Assembly (NCBI GenBank): GCA_003818205.1
Contig: RPRQ01000020.1
Span: 1-64,000 of the forward strand
Direction: 5' to 3'
Length of the DNA: 64,000 nt
Source: Bacteroidales bacterium
GTDB lineage: Bacteria; Bacteroidota; Bacteroidia; Bacteroidales; Tenuifilaceae
The notes under the pieces are model-generated. The model was not told the origin of the DNA. It did no database searches and saw nothing but the letters and a program-made list of their open reading frames with translations. Made by a program: the position numbers and the translations under genes. Positions 59,264 to 64,000 of the stretch are shown here, in pieces; the stretch's first letter is position 1, and each line of letters opens with the position of its first letter.

Positions 59264-60274
59264 ATGATTATGGGTATCGACCTTATTCAAATCAACGAAA
59301 AGCACAGTATTCCTAAGTATAAGCAGATTGTAAATGCTATTATTAAGGGAATCGATGATGGGAAATTATCGAAGGGTGATCATCTTCCATCGATAAATGC
59401 AATTTGTACTCGGCGAAATCTTTCGCGCGATACAGTCATGATGGCCTATAACGAGCTAAAGGCTAAGGGTGTTCTTGCATCTTTCCCTGGTAAGGGGTAC
59501 TATATTGAGAGTACAAATATTGAAACCACCCATCGAATTTTCCTGCTATTTGATGAGTTCAACGGATTTAAAGAGGATTTGTATAACTCATTTATCAAGG
59601 CTCTTCAGGGTAAAGCGGCGGTTGAAATCTATTTCCATCACTTCAACCGTAAGGTTTTTGAAAGTTTGATTCGGGAGAATAATGGGAAGTATTCCTCATA
59701 TGTTATTATGCCCACAAAGTTTGAGAATATCTTACCGCTACTACAAGAGATTAATGGTAAGGTATTCATTCTCGATCAAATCAGCGAAGAATTAAAAGGT
59801 CATTTTCCTGCAGTTTATCAGAATTTCGAGAACGATGTTTACAATGCGCTAGTTTCAGGTACTGAATATCTGAAAAAGTACAAAAAGGTTATTATGATTT
59901 ACCCTGGTGGGAAGGAACCTGAAGGTCAGTTTAAAGGTTTTCTTAGATTTTGCAAGGAGACAAAAACTGAATATGAGCTGGTTCAGGATATTCAATACCG
60001 AAAGTTGAATAAAGGTGAAGTATTTATTGCCATTAGCGACGATCATCTTGTAAAGCTAGTTAAGGAGGCAAAAAAAGAGGAGTATAGGTTAGGTGAGGAT
60101 ATTGGTTTGATTTCATACAACGATACCTCTTTGAAAGAGGTAGTAGGAGAAGGAATTACTACAATTTCAACAGATTTTAAGGAGATGGGTAAAAAGCTTG
60201 CTGAACTAGTTCTTAAGAAAAAGAATGTACAGATTGAGAACCCCTCATCGCTTATTATTAGGTCTTCATTATAA
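59264..60274 (+). CDS. GntR-family regulator with sugar-binding (LacI-like) C-terminus
   Basis: A 336-residue regulator. The winged-helix GntR domain (about 6-80) reads PKYKQIVNAIIKGIDDGKLSKGDHLPSINAIC...LSRDTVMMAYNELKAKGVL (in part). The rest (about 88-330) is a periplasmic-binding-protein-like domain as in LacI proteins (RIFLLFDEFNGFKED, VFIAISDDHLVKLVKEA, IGLISYNDTSLKEVV), not the usual FadR/HutC effector domain; this arrangement is known for Bacteroidota sugar regulators. It should bind a sugar such as a galactose or arabinose derivative and the palindrome at its own start. lacZ follows 11 bp later. An ATG two codons on (59270) is an alternative start. Confidence 0.9.
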   Translation: MIMGIDLIQINEKHSIPKYKQIVNAIIKGIDDGKLSKGDHLPSINAICTRRNLSRDTVMMAYNELKAKGVLASFPGKGYYIESTNIETTHRIFLLFDEFNGFKEDLYNSFIKALQGKAAVEIYFHHFNRKVFESLIRENNGKYSSYVIMPTKFENILPLLQEINGKVFILDQISEELKGHFPAVYQNFENDVYNALVSGTEYLKKYKKVIMIYPGGKEPEGQFKGFLRFCKETKTEYELVQDIQYRKLNKGEVFIAISDDHLVKLVKEAKKEEYRLGEDIGLISYNDTSLKEVVGEGITTISTDFKEMGKKLAELVLKKKNVQIENPSSLIIRSSL

Positions 60275-60282
60275 AAATATAG

Positions 60283-63426
<3,144 letters not shown>

Positions 63427-64000
63427 ATGGCAGTTGATAAAGAACTTTTTGGAAAAATGCCCGATGGGAGTTCTGTGTACCTTTTTACCCTTTATAATTC
63501 CAATGGTGCAAAAATACAGGTAACCAATTATGGGGCAAAAATAGTATCGATATTTGTTCCCGATAGAAATGGTAAACTTGAAAATGTAATACTCGGCTAT
63601 AAATATCTTGAGCACTATTTAAATGGTCATTCCTATTTAGGGGCAACAATTGGGAGGGTTGCCAATCGAATAGGGAGAGGGCAATTTGAATTGGATGGGC
63701 AGCTCTATCGTTTAACAAAGAATAATGGCGAGAACCATCTTCATGGAGGTGATGTGGGATTTGATTCATTATTGTGGAATATTATTGAAAATGAAGAACA
63801 GGGAGAGAATCCATCTGTTTCCTTTCAATTGATAAGCCCCGATGGAGATCAGGGTTATCCTGGAAAACTTATTGTAACAGTCAAATATTCTTTACGTAAT
63901 GACAATTCAGTAAAGATTGATTTTACTGCAAATTCGGATAGACCTACGATCGTCAATCTAACCAATCATGCCTATTTTAACCTGAATCCTATATACTGCG
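63427..64000 (+). CDS. galM: galactose mutarotase (aldose 1-epimerase), cut by window end
   Basis: Interconverts alpha- and beta-galactose. The first 191 codons are present; the gene continues past the right edge. The ATG directly follows the lacZ stop codon (TAAATG). Visible motifs: GATIGRVANRIGRGQF (about 73-87, with the substrate-binding Arg81), the NGENHLHGG motif (100-108, with His106) and NLTNHAYFNL with the likely catalytic acid His181. The general base Glu lies beyond the window. No signal peptide, so cytosolic. It would convert the beta-galactose released by LacZ for use by galactokinase. Confidence 0.93.
   Translation, partial: MAVDKELFGKMPDGSSVYLFTLYNSNGAKIQVTNYGAKIVSIFVPDRNGKLENVILGYKYLEHYLNGHSYLGATIGRVANRIGRGQFELDGQLYRLTKNNGENHLHGGDVGFDSLLWNIIENEEQGENPSVSFQLISPDGDQGYPGKLIVTVKYSLRNDNSVKIDFTANSDRPTIVNLTNHAYFNLNPIYC

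Overview
The window is AT-rich chromosomal DNA from a member of the Bacteroidota, most likely a free-living or sediment Bacteroidales/Marinilabiliales-type bacterium. The evidence is the gene families (DUF4293, DUF4249 lipoprotein beside an STN-type TonB receptor, a PorE-like TPR/PD40/OmpA protein, Bacteroidota-type LptD, TlpA-like thiol proteins, 7TM-AraC regulators), the rpsF-rpsR-rplI operon without ssb, and several promoters of the Bacteroidota sigma-ABfr type (TTTG, about 19 bp, TAnnTTTG). No tRNA, rRNA, CRISPR array, prophage or insertion sequence with a transposase was seen.

Layout. 1-3.7 kb: minus-strand operon of a periplasmic unknown, a TonB-dependent receptor and a cut-off DUF4249 lipoprotein. 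3.8-9.7 kb: MFS transporter, FtsX-type permease, two flavodoxin-fold proteins, DUF4293 membrane protein. 9.8-18.6 kb: nucleoside phosphorylase, SirB1-like protein, ribosomal operon, RidA, PabA/TrpG, then the envelope cluster LptD / amidase / MCE protein. 18.6-20.9 kb: a 480-bp AT-rich region with DnaA-box matches, dnaA, and a 43-codon gene for a double-glycine leader peptide flanked by terminators. 20.9-24.4 kb: DMT transporter, YigZ/IMPACT, pyrBI, Hsp20. 24.6-33.3 kb: cytoplasmic hybrid kinase, secreted Cys-His protein, TlpA-like protein, DedA, C69 dipeptidase, TPR protein. 33.5-47.4 kb: pyruvate kinase, XerD, a YfiR-hybrid kinase divergent from a TonB receptor, a GH3-serine hydrolase fusion, tricorn-like protease. 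47.6-51.3 kb: DUF3800 protein (probably accessory), QueE, PorE-like protein. 51.4-64 kb: carbohydrate region with GH63-like hydrolase, Na+/solute symporter plus small membrane protein, AraC regulator, alpha/beta hydrolase, and an autoregulated-looking gntR-lacZ-galM operon cut by the window end.

The intergenic DNA is unusually rich in dispersed, non-coding inverted-repeat elements. Three share a right end (TGAAyAGTTAC) and long inverted arms, two of them carry a CTGCC/GGCAG hairpin in the loop, and others are short GC hairpins spaced about 50 bp apart or phrase-like low-complexity tracts. The best candidates for something undescribed are the orphan double-glycine peptide next to dnaA, the YfiR-kinase fusion paired with a TonB receptor, and these repeat families.
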